64,000 bases of DNA from Symbiodinium natans (taxonomy: Eukaryota > Sar > Dinophyceae > Suessiales > Symbiodiniaceae). This document shows positions 32,600-45,400 of the stretch, one piece after another. The notes under the pieces were generated by a model. It made no database searches and was not told the DNA's origin. It saw only the letters and a list, made by a program, of their open reading frames with translations. The first letter of the stretch is position 1, and each line of letters starts with the position of its first letter. The position numbers and the translations under genes are program-made. The DNA is taken from NCBI GenBank assembly GCA_905221605.1, contig CAJNDS010000515.1:1-64000 (forward strand). Reading direction: 5' to 3'.

Positions 32600-35500
32600 G
32601 TTTTCAGTTTGGAGTTTGGCGTCCCTGGGGGGGACGGAGAGGGGGGAGGGCCGGGGGTGCATCAAACATGGCAAGAATCCTGAACAAGCTGCGGAGCAAC
32701 ACACTAACAGGCTCTCGATTGCTTTTTCTTACGAATCTTAATTAGTCTGCTTTCAGTGCTGTTTGAGCTGTGTGTTCCATGCTCCCCAGACCCTAAACCC
32801 TAACTTTAAACTCTGAAAGCCTTATTTCAACCCTGAAGCACCAAACCCTAAACCAAGTCCTAAGTGAACCTTAAGCCCCAAAGGCCCCAAAGGGGCTGTG
32901 CAGGGTTTCGGCCGGGGGCCTTCCTTCTTGTCTTCATTTTTGTGATGGCAAAGTTTTAAAAGCAGGGTTGGCTGAGAATATATAAACTTGCTCTAATGTG
33001 TTATTTGCTATCCAGGGCCAGGAGCAGGGGGCAAATCACACTCAAATCAGAGAGGGGCGAACGGCTTGTGTGGTGGAAGGCCAAGCAGTCAGAGGAGTGC
33101 TTGTTGTGGACTGACAGGGAGCGCGACAAGGCTTCCCCATCGGCAACATTGAAGTCTTGCTCAGCTGCTACGAGAGCAGTGCTGGGGATATGATGTGAGA
33201 TGATCCTGAAGGGCCCAAGTTTTTGACCTCCATCTTCAATCTTGGGTAGTTTCGGACGAGTTGAGTTCAGCCGTGAAGAATTGGAAGGTTGAGCATTTGC
33301 TCCCGACGCAGCTTGTACGGTGGTAGGGGCGCTGAGGCCTGTGTGTATGGGATGCTTGGGTGCAACTGCGCTGATGGCGTGCGACGTCGCCTAAGTGACG
33401 CAACCGTGTCAACCATCAATGTCACCAGAAACCTATAAACCCCATGCCATCAGCGCCAAGTAGAGGCGTTTCGTTCGCCTCCCGCGTCAAAAAGATGCTG
33501 CGGGGTGGGGGCGGTGGCCCCGACGGAAGAAATGGAGCCTCCAGCTGCAGCTCTCCAGGTCGTCCAAAGGTTCCAGCTGAACTCTCCAAAGACCGATCGA
33601 GATAAAGGGTTCGAGACCAAAGACCCTCCGGCACCTGGTGATCAAGGAGGCCACGGACCTTTGCGCATGTCGGTTGGTCACTTCATGCGCCGCCCCAGAT
33701 TGTGAGGTTGTAGGCTTTATATATCTGTGAGTGGCACGCAGGGCTCAGAAAGACTTTCAGTGTCATGTTTCTGAAGCTGCAGTCCGCGAGCAGCTTCCGA
33801 GCTCGTGTGCCGCAAGGGTCCGGTTCTTATGATGTACCCACTAACTTCGAACCTGAAATCACGTAGCATGGTTCGTTGACTCCGCTCGCGTCCCATCGCA
33901 CAAGGGTACCGAGAGACGCAAGGTGATCCTCACGCCAAGATCAGAAGTCGGCTTAGCTGTGGCTCGACAGCACCCAGCACCTCGCGCCCCTAAATCTCGA
34001 TTCCCCGACCCCTCACCCCAAAGCCCGAGTGTAATAGGGTTTAGAGCCAAGGACGAAGTCTCGAATCCTGCTCCAACTTCAGGCCGGCGCTAACTGCAAT
34101 TATACAGGACTTCGCGTTTGGGATGGCTGGCGTGGGAGTTTGGGCTGAATTGATGCCTTGGCTTTCGCAGTTCTCTTCTTGTCTGCGCGACATGGAGTAA
34201 ACCCGTAAACCCCAAACCCAAAGCTGCTGTAAGCCTTCCACCCACTGAAGCCCAAATCCAATTGAATCCTGAGCCGGAGACAACACTCAACTATCAGTTC
34301 AAACCCAAGGACATGATAGCTAAAGGGAACCCTAGCCGCCTGGCGGCGGAGGCCCTCCTGGCGGTCCTGGCGGGGAATCGTCAGCCCCAGGCGGGCTTCA
34401 TTTTCCCACACCTTTGGGCGTCCATTTTGCTCTGGAGTCTTTCGCAAGTGTAATCACCTATTGCCAGTATGCGCCCAGAGCTGAAAATCACGCGGACATA
34501 CATCTTGTCTGGAACTCCCGACGCCAGGGCTGACGGAGGTGTGGATGCACAATCATGTCTTTTCAGATCTTGCAAGCGCAGACGGGCTATCATGTGAAAT
34601 CAGCGAGACAGTCGCCAAGAAGCCCGCAGCGTGGCGCAAGGGGTACTCTGAAAAACCACGTTCCTGGGAGGACCCTGGTCCTGGTCCTGGGGACACGAAC
34701 CCCGATGGGTGCACCAAAAGCATTGGTTCCAGACAGGCTCCCAGCACCAAAACGCGTCGTGCGCCAGAAGATCCGTGCCAATGCAACGCGAATGCATGCC
34801 AGGAAGAAGCAGCAGCTTGCCGCCTTGCGAACCGCCGCGGAGAAGTCATAAGATTTTTCGGGTTCCTCCAGCACTACCTTCATCGTCCTAATGTTTGCGA
34901 CGGGCCCTACAAAACAGGTCGCAAACCATGCCCGCCCACCCATCCACCACGCTCCAAGCATGTAGCAATCGGCACCCTTCCAAGTTTCAGCAGTGTTTCG
35001 TCGAGATCTCTGGACCACCCGACGCGTGTTCGAGTTGAGATCTTACAGACCTACACGCGGAAGCAATTTTTTTAAAGACTGCACGAAGCCAGTCCGCGGA
35101 AGCGTCCGCGGATGCAAATGCAGCGGACACGCAGAAACAATACTCGCAGAAGGACCGCGGAAGGGTTCCTCATTTCATAGATATACTCGGCTCAAGTTTC
35201 ACCCAGCCCCAGAAGAAGGTTCAGCTTGGCCCAGCGTTTCGATGCAAGCAAGGGTCACTAAGCGTCACTAAGCATGATGGTTGTCGAAAGTCTGCAACGA
35301 TGTTTGCCATTGCCTACTACTCATCCTATGACAATGCGTGAGACTATTGGGGTGCAATTCTTTTCCTCTCGCAAACATGTCTGCATCATTTCGCCTGCTG
35401 TTCACATGAGTGCTGCTACAAGAAAAAGCATTCGACATTCCATACTTCTAAGCTTTGCTGGACGTTCAAAAAGCAGAACGCGTTCCAAAATGTTCAGTAT

Positions 35501-36240
35501 GTTTTTGGCACGGGTGGGGGGGGGCGGGGGGGGGAAGAAAAGGCTATATCTTCTAGAGCCGTAAACCCCGGAAGTAGAAATTGTGGAATGTGGTATGCTG
35601 AACGTCAGAAGTGTGGCAGTGGCAACTACGAAATAAGGATTGCTGTGTCCCAACACTTACAGCATTGTCCAACGTGAGGTGGGGCCCTCAAGATCTGTGT
35701 CTTGGAGTGTAGCAAACGACTCAAAGCCTCTGGGAATATAAATATCTTAAAATGTTTCTCGGTATCTGAAATATCTGGAAGCACTATGAACACGCATGAT
35801 CGGCGCAGTATGATTCATATGAAACAGTAATTATCCATGATGATAATGCAAACGCAAATAACAGCAACATCTTGCTTTACAGAAGTGTACCTACCTCTGT
35901 ATACACATAATTTTTATTCATGTTGCAGGCTTTGCAATCGCTTCCGGGCTCACCACCACCTCCGTGTGTTGCAGCACTCTTCCATGCACCGACGAACATC
36001 TTGTTTGGTGATGCATTTGTCCCATACCTGTTAGATGCGGATATTCCGTTTCTTCTATACGCGCATGGGAGGACGGAGTCCGCCAGTCAGCATGAAAGAT
36101 CACAAAAAAACCTATATATGCAAAATACCTGTATGACTGTTATTTTCGGAATACCAGTACGCAAAAGGTGCGTTGCTAGCAGATCAATAAAATCCACGTA
36201 CTTTTCTTACCATACAATCTGAATACTTTAAAGCTATGGA
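32600..36240. other. Stretch almost free of telomere-type repeats, several coding-like segments
   Basis: No TTTAGGG arrays occur here, unlike on either side. Open + strand segments include 33450-33608 (MPSAPSRGVSFASRVKKMLR...), 34262-34453 (contains LNYQFKPKDMIAKGNPSRLA and GNRQPQAGFIFPHLW, ending with a stop), and 34555-34851 (ends in a basic RKKQQLAALRTAAEKS tail). The minus strand is also open at 34590-35018. I recognise no family and cannot choose a gene model. Short direct repeats of CCGCGGAAG lie near 35095-35165. Confidence 0.4.
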
Positions 36241-36375
36241 AAAACAAACAAAGCTTACCCTCAACCCTCAACCCTACACTCTAAACTGCCCGAAACCCTC
36301 AACCCTAAACCATAAGCCCTAAACCCTAAACCCTCAACCCTAAACCCTCAACCCTAAACCCTAAACCCTACACAG

Positions 36376-36481
36376 ATCCACGCGCGTCGATCAGATCCAG
36401 GCCCTGGAACGGCTCGCAGCCGCCGAGGCGGCTTGGCGCCAGACGCTGGGCTCCCTGGAGGTGGAGGCCAACCGCGAGGCG
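36376..36481 (+). CDS. Gene D exon STRVDQIQALERLAAAEAAW...
   Basis: An ACACAG acceptor and 35 codons of amphipathic helix (VDQIQALERLAAAEAAWRQT then LGSLEVEANREA), ending GCG|GTGGGTTTAGGG in phase 0. The upstream gene start was not found. Confidence 0.65.
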
Positions 36482-39400
36482 GTGGGTTTAGGGTTTAGGG
36501 TTTAGGGTTTAGGGTTTAGGGTTTAGGGTTTAGGGTTTAGGGTTTAGGGTTAGGCTTTCGGTTTTTCGTGGGGGGCTTGGGTTTATAGGGTTTGTAGCAT
36601 CTGGAGTTTGGGGTGGGGGTTTGATGGGATTGTTTGGCTACCCCAACGTCAGATGATTCTCATGCCAGCCTCCGGCTTCAAACCCTCCGCCTAAACCCTA
36701 TAAACCCTATAGACCCTATATACCCTACGAACCCTATCAACTCTATAAACCCTATAAACCCTACAAACCCTATAAACCCTATAAACCCTATAAACCCTAT
36801 AAGCCCTATAAACCCTATAAACCCTATAAACCCTATAAACCCTATAAACCCCTATAAACCCTATAAACCCTATAAACCCTATAAACCCTATAAACCCTAT
36901 AAACCCTATAAACCCTATAAACCCTATAAACCCTATAAGCCCTATAAGCCCTATAAACCCTATAAACCCTACAAACCCTATAAACCCTATAACCCCTATA
37001 AACCCCTATAAACCCTATAAACCCTATAAACCCTATAAACCCTATAAACCCTATAAACCCGAAGCCCTCAGCCCTGCACCGCAGTGTTCGGTGGTTGGGG
37101 ATACTAAGGACGGCAAAGTGTGTGGATTTATTGAGTGGCTCTCAAGTTGTCAAGTTGCTAGGATATGTCATGATTTGTTTTTGGTTTAGGGGTTTAAGGC
37201 AGAGGGTGTGGTGTTGGGTTCGGGGGGGTCGGGGGGGGTTTGCCATGAGAGGCTCTTCTCCCCACCCTGACATGCTGACCGTATTCCAGGTTGAGATCAA
37301 AGCTACTCTAAACCCTAACCCCTAACCCTAGACCCTAAACCCTAAACCCTAAACCCTAAACCCTAAACCCTAAACCCTAAACCCTAAACCCTAAACCCTA
37401 AACCCTAAACCCTAAACCTAAACCCTAAACCCTAAACCCTAGAACCTGAACCCAGCCCCGATGGCAGGTGCAGCGGCAGCTTCAACCAGGCGATACCGCA
37501 CCCGGCTTCGTCTTGCCGGAAAGAGGCAGCGGGGCCGAATCCCCAGATGCCCAGGAACCCGAAATTTCTTGGGGTTAGGGTTTAGGGTTTAGGGTTTAGG
37601 GTTTAGGGTTTGGGGTTTAGGGTTTAGGGTTTAGGGTTTAGGGTTTAGGAAGCCAACGCCCCTAAAAGGGTTAGAGCTTGCGCCCTGTAAACCCTGTAGT
37701 CTGTCACATCTATCCCATAAATTCTGCACACTACTCTTTTACGCCCACAAACCCAAAAAATCTCTCTCTATTAGCCCTATAAAACCCTGTAACCCGAAGC
37801 CCTATCCCTCAAAAACCTCGAAATGTCCCATGCAGCAGTTCTTAGGGTTCCAAGGCTTTGGATTTGGGGGCGGGCAAACCTCCGAGGCGTTCTCAAAGCT
37901 CGCAAAAGCGCCCCACATCTCTCAAGGACTAAGGAGGGGGACACCTTAGGGGAAAGGCTATATGAAGTCTTGTTTTGGGGTTATTTACGGGAAAAAGATT
38001 CAGGGTCCTCTCTAGGGGTCCCCCTTATGCCCCTTAAATCTCAGGAGGGAAGGAGCTCTCTTTGCATGACCTGCTGGACGCGCATCACAGGCCTTCCTGA
38101 CCTTCGAGCGTTTGGGCTGCTGCCTTTGGGGTTTCGGGTTTAGGGCAAGACCCTAAACCCTAAACCCTAGACCCTAAACCCTACACCCTACACCCTAAAC
38201 TCTAAACCCTAAACCCTAAACCCTAAACCCTAAACCCTAAACCCTAAACCCTAAACCCTAAACCCTAAACCCTAAACCCTAAACCCTAAACCCTACCTTT
38301 GGGGTTTCGGGTTAAAGGCCCTTGGGAGTTTGTGGTGCGATGCGACAGAGCTAAAAGGCCTGCGAATATCCCTTCATTGGGTTGCTATATAACAATAAAT
38401 CCCCACTACTATACCCAGTAACCCCCTAAATCCCTAAACCCTAAACTTAGGAGTTAGACTTTGGGATTTGGTCTTGGGGGCTTGGGGTTTCGGTGTTTTG
38501 GCTGCCATGCCCTTCACCACACTGGTGAGCTTCTTTAGCAAGAAGCAGACCCTGGCAGGCCCTTCAGTCGGACATAAACAAATACAAATACAAACTCTAC
38601 TTTTCAAAGGCCCCAAACCTGGAGTACCAACCAATGCGCACAGGGGCGTCCTCCTCATCTGGTTGCGCCACTATGGCTGACTTCCCTGTGCGCGCCCTCA
38701 GTGCGTGTTGGCAATGGGTTTTCGGCGAGTTTTCGGCCTTTACATCTCAAAGATGACGCAAACATAAGCTTTTAGTCCATGAATCCTTAAAATTGGGTGT
38801 AGGGTTGAGGGTTCAGGGTTCAGGGTTTAGGGTTTAGTAAGGCCAGGGTTTAGGGTTAAGATCACAACTGGATGTCTCCGCTCAAGCCCCGGGCGAGTAT
38901 GTAAATATTGTTCCGTGCCGCCGTGTCACCCACCCCCACCCCCCACCCCCCTAAACCTAAACCCAAAAAACATAAAACCCTAGACCATAAAACCTGCAAC
39001 CCTAAACAAACGTTTAAAACACTTACAAGCCTTCAAAACCATACGCAAAAAACCACAATGCCTTGAAAACCCGAAACCCCGAAACCCCGAAACCCTGAAA
39101 CCCTAAAACCCTAAACCCCCTGAACCTAAGGCCTAAACCCTCAAACTCTAACCCATCCCACTCGGAATGCCAGCTGACCCCACACCGCCCAAGAATCAAG
39201 AGTTTACGAGCGATTCAACCCAACATCGACGCTGGGGCCTGTGTCCTCAGGACGCAACCACGTCGCCGCAGTTGCGGCGCACGCTGACGAGCTGCACAAT
39301 CTGGGGGTTGCCGTCGCGGTGGACGCCTGCCTTCATGGGGTTAGGGTTTAGGGTTTAGGGTTTAGGGTCTAGGGTTTAGGTTTCAGGGTTTAGGGTTTAG

Positions 39401-42400
39401 GGTTGTTTAGGGTCATGGGCGTAACATTGAGGGTTGCAATTGAGGGCTTTAGGGCCATGGGGCTCAGGGCTTAGGGTCTCTGGGCTTGTGATGATCCACT
39501 GTAGGTCGGCTCATGGGCTCGTGCTTCTTATGCTGACCTTGGGGACCACACGAACCTTAAGAATTGGGGTCATATACCCTATACTACTATAATCCCATTA
39601 AGGTATATGAACCCTAACCCCAAACCCTAAACCCTAAACCACTGAACCCTAAACCCTAAACCCTAAGCCCCAAACCCTTTTAGGGTTCATTTGGTCCTTT
39701 AGGGATTCGTCTGCAGTTTTCAAGCCCTAGGTGAGCTTCTGCCCGGATGCCCCGACAGCGAAGCGTTGGGACGAGGAGCTCTGTGAGCATTTCAACCGGA
39801 AAGGCTGGTAGACCCTCCTACCCCGAAACCCGAAGCCCTAAGCCCTAACCCTTAACCCTAAGCCCTAAGCCCTAAGCCTTAAGCCCCAAACCAAAGACCT
39901 TCAGGGTTGTGTGGGGTTTGGGTTAAGTCCAGGGCATGTAGCAGGCCGGGGGCGCTAAACCCTAAACCTTACACGCTAAATAGCAAGCCGATCTCTTTGT
40001 GACAAATATGTATATATATATATAATATGTCTATCTTACAGTTTCTGTTTGTACATCTCTTCTTGATTTGTTAATGCAGCGCAGAGCTGCATAGACGGTT
40101 CAACAAGCATTTGCGGAATGCAGCACAGGACAACAAGCAATCACACACACGATGCAGAGGCCTTGTACAGTATGGTTCATATGCCGCAATGAATACTGAC
40201 CAGTTTTTGCAGTATCTTGCTTCAGACCCGAGAGCATCGTCACCACCGAAACCTGAACCCAAGTTCTGCAAGGAAGTGGGTTCGCCCTTCTTGCATCTGC
40301 TGGACCCCGCCACACCGGGCGTTCCTGGTGATGCTGGTGAAGCCTACCTGTGAGAGACTGAGCAGTGTGGTCGAGCGGGCGTATAAACCCTAAACCCGAA
40401 ACCCTAAACTCCCAAGCTACTGTAGAACCTGGGCAGTTCTCTAACTCTTGCCTGCCCTAAAATCAAGGCTCCGGATTCTAGATAGAAGCCGCAAGAGGTT
40501 TAGGGTGTGGGGTGAACCTAGGTGTCAAAGTGAAGAAGTGAAGGTCCGATCCCAGGTGCGAATCTTGTTTCGCCGGCCGATGTTCAAGGCACAGGAGTTC
40601 TTTGCTTTGTGCGAGGAAAACGAGCGGTAGGGGTGTGCGCAGTGTCGTACCACCCCCTTGGTCGACACTGGTAGCGGAGCCTCGTGCTCCAGAACCTTTG
40701 TGCTATGGCAGAAGCCGACCCGTGGGCGGCAGGAGGAGACCCTTGGGTCCAGCCGGCCCGCGAAGCCGCAGACTTGGGTGAGGATGGACCTCCCCCTTTA
40801 GAGCCCATGCCGGATGCCTCTGGCAAAGAGCAACTTCGTCAACCCGACGTTCTTCAGAGTGATGAGCCAGTGGCCGGCATGCCTGTGCCGACTTTTGCGT
40901 CGTCGAGACCCAATCCTTCGGGGGCTGATTCGTGGGGCGAAGCAGCTGGGGGAGAGGATTGGCGCCGTCGCCGACAACCTCGTGAAGAAGGTAGTGAAGA
41001 CACTGAGCCCAGCAACCACAGTGGAAGTGATGTCCGCAGTGGCCCCTTCAGTCGACATGCCTCCTGGGGATCGGGAGGGACTACGCAGCCGTCGTGGCGC
41101 GGATGGGATGAGTGGCGCGCTTGGGATAGCGGGTCATGGCGTCGCAGCGACTGGCGACGCGGCGATGGTGGTGGCTGGTACAACTGGCGCGACGTTGAGG
41201 CCCGGGGCGGCGAGCCGACTTCGAGACCTACTACCACCGCGGCGGGCGCGGCGAGAACTTCGAGCCCTACTACATCGGCGGCGGGCGCGGACGCGGCGGC
41301 CAGAACTTCGATGCCTTCTACCACCGCTGCCGAACAGAGGCCTGATCCCAGGACTACCGCATCTTGGCGTCCGAGCACAGGGGCGAACTCGGAGATCCGC
41401 AAGCCGAACAACACCGCCGGGACAACCTCCTCGCCCGGGGCCCTCGCGACGAACATGGACGAGAAGGCACCTGGCGGCGCCCGCGTGCCCGGGCCCTCAG
41501 AGAGATTGATCATCCCCACTTTCGCCGGGTCCGGGGAGAACGGGGAGCTCGGGGTGTCAGCCAGGAGCTATCTTTGACAGGTGGCAGCGTGGGAGAAGAT
41601 GACGAAACTGGCACCCAGCCAACGAGCTTTGGTGCTTTACCAGCACCTCGAAGGCGCTGCTTGGGTTAACGCCGAAGCCCTCGACGTCGAGCGCCTCGGC
41701 GAGAACGATGGCGTGGAGTACCTCAAGGATTGGATACGCCAGCACTACCTGGACGTGGAGGTCACCCTGGTGGGGCGATCTTTGAGCGACCTGTTTCGGA
41801 AGCTGAAGCGACGCCAGGCCCAGACGTTCCGGGACTATGTGGCCGAGTTCAACCGCATGCTGGCGAGGGTCGTGGAGTGCGGCTGTGTACTTCCAGATGT
41901 GGCGACGGCGTGGCTGTTCGTGGACCGGGCGGCGTTGGACGAGGGCACCGAGGTGAGCCTCCTGGCGAGCGTGGGGAATCGCTACGACCTCCGCCAACTT
42001 CAGCAAGCTGCCATCATCCTGGACCGGTCCATGCTTCCTGGGAACCGTGGGCAATCTGTCCACCTGACTGAGGACGGCCAGGACATCCCGGAGGACGAGG
42101 ACGACACCTTTGACGCGCCCGAGGGAGACTCGCTGAGCTGCGACAACGCCGACCTCTATGTCAGCTACATGACGGCGAAGGCCCGCTACAAGGACTCCGC
42201 GAAAGGTCGTGGCATCGACGTAGAAGCGGTGAAGCGAACCGCCGAGGAGCGCATCCGCCTAGCCAAGCAGAAAAGCCACTGCGCGGCGTGCGGACAAAAG
42301 GGGCACTGGCACCGTGACCCCACGTGCCCGAAGCGAAAGGGGGACAGCGGCAATGGCATCCATGGCAGCTCGGGGGGCGAGAAGGGAAAACCTCACACCA

Positions 42401-45400
42401 TCCACGTCACCAACGAGATCTTCGAACTTCGTGTCCGAGAAGAAGAAGGGCTGATGGCAATCACCGACACGGCTTGCTCGAAGAGTGTCATGGGTGCGAA
42501 CTGGCTCCAGCGCTACATCGACTTCATGCGCCCTACCGGCTACAAGGTCGAGTTCGTGTACGAGACCGAGAGTTTTCGCTTTGGGGCGAGCCGGGTCTAT
42601 GAGTCCAGCTATGCCGCCATTATCATCTTCCGCCTGGGCGAGTTCTGGGTGGCCGCCAAGGCAGCGGTCGTGAATGGAGAAGTTCCCCTACTCCTCTCCA
42701 GGGGGGCTCTTGGCACGCTTGGCATGGTCTTGGACGTGGCCCGCAACGTGGCCGACTTCTCGGCAGTGGAGGTGAAGGGCTTTTCCTTGCTGAACACCGC
42801 CGGGGGACATCCCGCAGTAGCGATTTCGGTCCAAGGCCACAGCCTGCCGAATCTTTCTCTGCTACCCTCAACGTGGGGCGCCAAGGAGATTTACTTGTGG
42901 GAGAACCGCGTGGCATACATGGTCACCAGTGTTGGTTCTTGCGATGAGGTTGAGGGTCGTGAAGGTTCTGGATTAGGTCCAAGTACTGCTAGGATATTCT
43001 TCGAGAAGAAGATAGATGCGGCCGTGAGGGGGATGTTGACAGCCGACACACTGAATTCTAGCGCCTTCATCGCCTGGTGGACCTCTACCCCGATATCGAA
43101 CGATTTCTGGATAGAAGAGCCCAACCGCCTCATCCGTGTGCACGTCGTACCCCGGAAAACCTTCTTTGACCCCCGTAAGTGGCAGACCCAACAGTCCCTC
43201 CAGAAGCACATGCTCCTCCGGGCCTTGGGTGACATTCGGGAAACCTGGGGAGTGTCATGCAGCACGCAACGAGCTCTGAGCACCATTGGCGATCTGTGGC
43301 AAGCTAACCCCGATGGCAACTACCCGACTCTGTGGGTCGGTCGCAGCATTTTCAGCCGAGCGAGCGACCTGCCTGCCCGAGACCTTTTTCGGCATGAGCC
43401 AGGGCTATCTCGCGCCATGGAAGATGAATCGCGCGGAACTCCTCTCCGAGTGCAGTCGCCGGGGGATCGCCGTCAGTCCGACTTGGACGGTGATCGAACT
43501 TCGTCATGTGCTGGCAACCGACAACAGGACCGAGAAGAAGACGATCAAGGGCCTCTCCTCGATGAAGCTGGACGAGCTGCGGGCCGAGGCGGAGCGCATC
43601 GGGATGGACTACACGGAGCGAGACACGAAGGGAGCCCTGATGCTTCGGATCCGCGACACCGTGGCGCCAGATCAGACGATCCTGTCGCTGGGACGCTTCA
43701 AGGGGACGCCGTACTGCATGGTCCCGGACAACTACGGCGACTGGGCGTCCGAGGAGGAGAGGGAGAACGGGGCCAACATGCATGTGGACCTGAAGAGGTT
43801 TGTTGTGTGGAGGAGGGCAACGCGTGCTTCAACGGGGGCAACCTACACCGGGATGGGCAGCGACATGGACCCGGAGACCAATGCCCTCGTGACGCCACCC
43901 CCGATATCGGAAACGGGGGCCTCCTGGAGCGTGGTGGATGGAACACTGCCTGTGACGCCCCACACGCGCGGGACATCCTCACGGACATTGGCAACAGCGG
44001 CCACGCCGAAGAGCACAGCGATGCGGCGCACCCGGGAGGAGGACGGCCCCATGGGTATGAAGCAGGAAGCGGACCCACAGGTCCTGGCCGAGGTCGAGAA
44101 CCTCCAAACCCGCCTTGCAGTGCTACGAGATGCTCATGGACTATGACAGAGGATGACGGCGGGGACGAGGAGAACGACGGCGACGTGTCTGAGTCTCCTG
44201 AGTATGACATGACCGAGGTGATGGACGAGATCCCCGTGGCATCTGGAACGAGACCGCAAAGCATAGTGGCGCCGCACGGGACGCCCACTGAGCCCCTTGC
44301 TGAGCACAACGAGCACTACGAGTCCTGTCAGTCCGAGACGGACGAAGGGATCAACGACACTCACGACAGCGAGGACGTGGTGAGCGGAACCGAGGTGAGC
44401 GCCTATCTTGCTGGGAATGGAGGGCACGACGAGGATTTCGCCGAGACCTTCGCCCGGGAGGCGCGCATTGACGAGAACTTCTCCTATGGCATGCTCGAGG
44501 ACGTCCTGAACAAGTATGACCTTGCTGGAAAGAGATTGCGCCGTGAGAGGGTGCATGGGAGCGGGGCTAATAGGAGCATGAGTCGGACTATCCTGGGGCA
44601 CTACAACTATGCCACGAACCGAGGCATCACCCGCAACTCCCTGAAGTACCCGAACCTCGTCCGGTACCTGAACGCTTTCATCCACGACAAGTGGGGGGCT
44701 CTGTCGGACAGACCACTCTCATGGAGTTCGCTTGCCCTACTGCACAACGTAAGCTCCAGCATGCATGTTGACGCTCACAACTTACCCGGCAGCGAAAACG
44801 GGGTGGTCAGCGTCGGGAACCACGTGCAGGGCGGGCTCTGGGTGGAGGAATCAGGAGGTGGAGTTTGGCGGCAACGACCCAATGGGGAGCCGGTCGAGGG
44901 CATCATCCTGGACACCAACAAGAAATTCGCCGTGTTCGACCCCAAGAAGCACCACGCCGGAGAGCCATGGAAAGGGAACAAATGGACACTCGTCGCCTAC
45001 ACCACCCGCAGCATCAACGAGATATCCCCCTCCGAGAGGAACTTTCTAGTCAAGCAGGGGTTCCCGGTGCCTTCTAAGCGCGAGGTACAGATGATCAAGG
45101 AGGAGGGTCACAAGAAGGCCACGGGCGCTGCCGGCGCTAAGCCTTTCCCTCGGCGCAGTGTGCGAAAAGGCTTGTGGCGGAAGGCGGCTTCCTTGAGCGT
45201 CTTTCTGAGCACGCTCGCCTCCGTCATCAGCGGTGGACATGGTCTTCCCGAGGTGATCAAAACCGATTCGACAACAAGGGCGGCGCTGTTGGAGATTGGT
45301 GGCGTCGATGTGACGTGCTTGGCAGCGGAATGCATCGGCAATGACTTCCACGTCGCAGAACCTCTTCTTTGGGAGGACACTGTCACATCGTGCACAAGAG

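Noticed and set aside
36634-37011. Long open frame of Asn-Pro-Ile / Pro-Tyr-Lys repeats
   Set aside because: It is a translation of the CCCTATAAA 9-mer, whose length is a multiple of three. No non-repeat protein sequence supports it.
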